Positions 39,162 to 39,929 of a stretch of 39,929 nucleotides of DNA are shown one piece after another. Both the position numbers and the translations under genes were made by a program. Below the pieces are notes generated by a model. The model had not been told where the DNA came from and made no database searches. It saw only the letters and a list, made by a program, of their open reading frames with translations. Source of the DNA: a virus; the IMG/VR virus record IMGVR_UViG_3300030419_007734, positions 817 to 40,745 of that record. The stretch is one strand, 5' to 3'. Numbering within the stretch: position 1 is the stretch's first letter; every line of letters starts with the position of its first letter.

Positions 39162-39929
39162 TGATCAATCTAAAACCAAAAAAAAAGGGCGCCATGGGTG
39201 GTAAAACCACCGGTGGTAAAAGTGGTACCACCAAGACAAATTCCAGTCACAAGACCGGTACCACCGGCACCGACTACACCGGAGACCAGAAATTCCAAGG
39301 CGCGCCTTCTCCCTCACCTTCGCCTTCTCCCTCGCCCTCGCCTTCTCCCTCACCTTCTCCCTCGCCTTCTCCCTCGCCTTCAGAAGAGTCACAACCATCT
39401 CCCGCACCCAAGGGTGTCATAAAATTCAGAGATACAACTGATGAGTCGGAAGCACCCGAGGAAGATGTAAACCCTACAGGCCTATTCGATGAAAATATCG
39501 AACCCAACCCAGAATATAACAATTCTGTGGCCAACCAAGGTGGAGACCCCGATGTTGGCATTGGGTCTCCTATTTTTTCAAGCAACTTCGATCAAGAACT
39601 GATGGAAACAATTCTTGTATCAGCCGAAGAACAGATACAGTCAGCTTACATTCCAGATTGGGTTGAAGTCGAGTGGAACTTGTTAAAAGAGGCCGGCGCC
39701 GTTGGAGAAGATATTTCACCAACACCGGCATGCCCCGCCCAAAGCGGCGTAGTTGGGAAATCTCACAATTACGTTTTTGATATGACAAGCGATTTTCATT
39801 CCTTGTTTATTGCTGCCCCGACTTTCCTAAGGGGGTTGGGTAATGATTTGGCCGCTAATACCGGTGGAACTGTCTCGCAATCGCAAAAGGAACGCTACGG
39901 TGCGCATGATGTAGTAAGAACTGTTCTAG
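39161..39929 (+). CDS. Incomplete structural protein with long Ser-Pro repeat, runs off the window
   Basis: ATG 39161 overlaps the previous stop (TAATG) and the frame stays open to the last base, giving 256 complete codons. The N-terminus is basic and Gly/Thr/Lys-rich (GGKTTGGKSGTTKT). Thirteen Pro-Ser pairs follow at about residues 49-74, then EESQPSPAPKGV and an acidic stretch. Next is a likely folded region with FDQELMETILVSAEEQIQSA, VEVEWNLLKEAGAVG and YVFDMTSDFHSLFIAAPTFL. No family is recognised. The Pro-Ser hinge probably separates an N-terminal attachment part from a distal domain lying mostly beyond the window. Confidence 0.65.
   Translation, partial: MINLKPKKKGAMGGKTTGGKSGTTKTNSSHKTGTTGTDYTGDQKFQGAPSPSPSPSPSPSPSPSPSPSPSPSPSEESQPSPAPKGVIKFRDTTDESEAPEEDVNPTGLFDENIEPNPEYNNSVANQGGDPDVGIGSPIFSSNFDQELMETILVSAEEQIQSAYIPDWVEVEWNLLKEAGAVGEDISPTPACPAQSGVVGKSHNYVFDMTSDFHSLFIAAPTFLRGLGNDLAANTGGTVSQSQKERYGAHDVVRTVL
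39305..39382 (+). repeat. Degenerate 12-bp repeat encoding (Pro-Ser)13
   Basis: Twenty-six codons alternate Pro (CCT/CCC) and Ser (TCT/TCG/TCA), built from CCTTCTCCCTCG-like units. The codons after it (Glu-Glu) echo the Glu-Glu after the similar tract at 19121-19161. Confidence 0.9.

Noticed and set aside
39274-39585. Minus-strand open frame with Gly/Glu repeats
   Set aside because: It is the reverse complement of the Pro-Ser tract inside a + strand gene that runs on to the window edge.

Overview
The window is a segment of a large tailed phage with a contractile tail (T4-like baseplate logic), most likely from a marine or other aquatic metagenome. Three things support this. There is a recognisable baseplate pair, a gp25-like wedge/sheath-initiator protein followed by a gp6-like wedge protein. 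A small sigma-like protein resembling T4 gp55 lies just upstream of the structural genes. Several very large virion proteins (2808, about 3735 and 1136 aa) carry LysM, laminin-G-like and DNRLRE-like adhesion domains. The base composition is AT-rich (roughly 40% GC by eye), all genes lie on the + strand, and they are packed with overlaps or gaps of a few dozen bases. I see no ribosomal, tRNA, transposase, integrase or CRISPR signal. No intergenic stretch exceeds about 50 bases.

Region 1 (1-6164) is a sugar-nucleotide and glycosyltransfer cassette. It holds an unrecognised protein that is open at the left window edge, a sialyltransferase-like protein, a NeuA-like cytidylyltransferase, a D-2-hydroxyacid dehydrogenase, a short NeuB-like synthase, a family-2 glycosyltransferase, an NAD-dependent sugar epimerase/dehydratase and a short UDP-sugar 6-dehydrogenase. 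Together they look like a pathway that makes and activates a nonulosonic (sialic-like) acid and a uronic-type sugar and transfers them to an acceptor. The acceptor could be the host surface, or the virion adhesins encoded next door.

Region 2 (6166-7998) holds five small genes: an 83-aa protein, an FmdB-like zinc ribbon, a single-pass membrane protein, the gp55-like sigma candidate and a small helical protein.

Region 3 (7991-39929, running off the right edge) is the tail/baseplate module. In order it contains: a hub/spike-like protein with a proline hinge and a C-terminal hydrolase-like domain; a 307-aa structural protein; a 2808-aa protein with a LysM domain; an odd nucleotidyltransferase-fold candidate; gp25-like; gp6-like; a DNRLRE-like protein; the roughly 3735-aa LamG/repeat protein; a 342-aa conserved structural protein; a 1136-aa structural protein; and an incomplete protein with a long Ser-Pro repeat. 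Many junctions are TAATG or ATGA, so translation is probably coupled along the operon.

The most unusual points are the phage-borne nonulosonic acid cassette with shortened NeuB-like and UDP-sugar dehydrogenase enzymes, the nucleotidyltransferase-like gene among baseplate genes, the hub protein with a fused hydrolase-like domain, and the repeat structure of the giant adhesins, including a 104-bp perfect internal duplication and (Ser-Pro)n tracts shared by two separate genes. Functional assignments rest on motif recognition from memory; no database search was possible.
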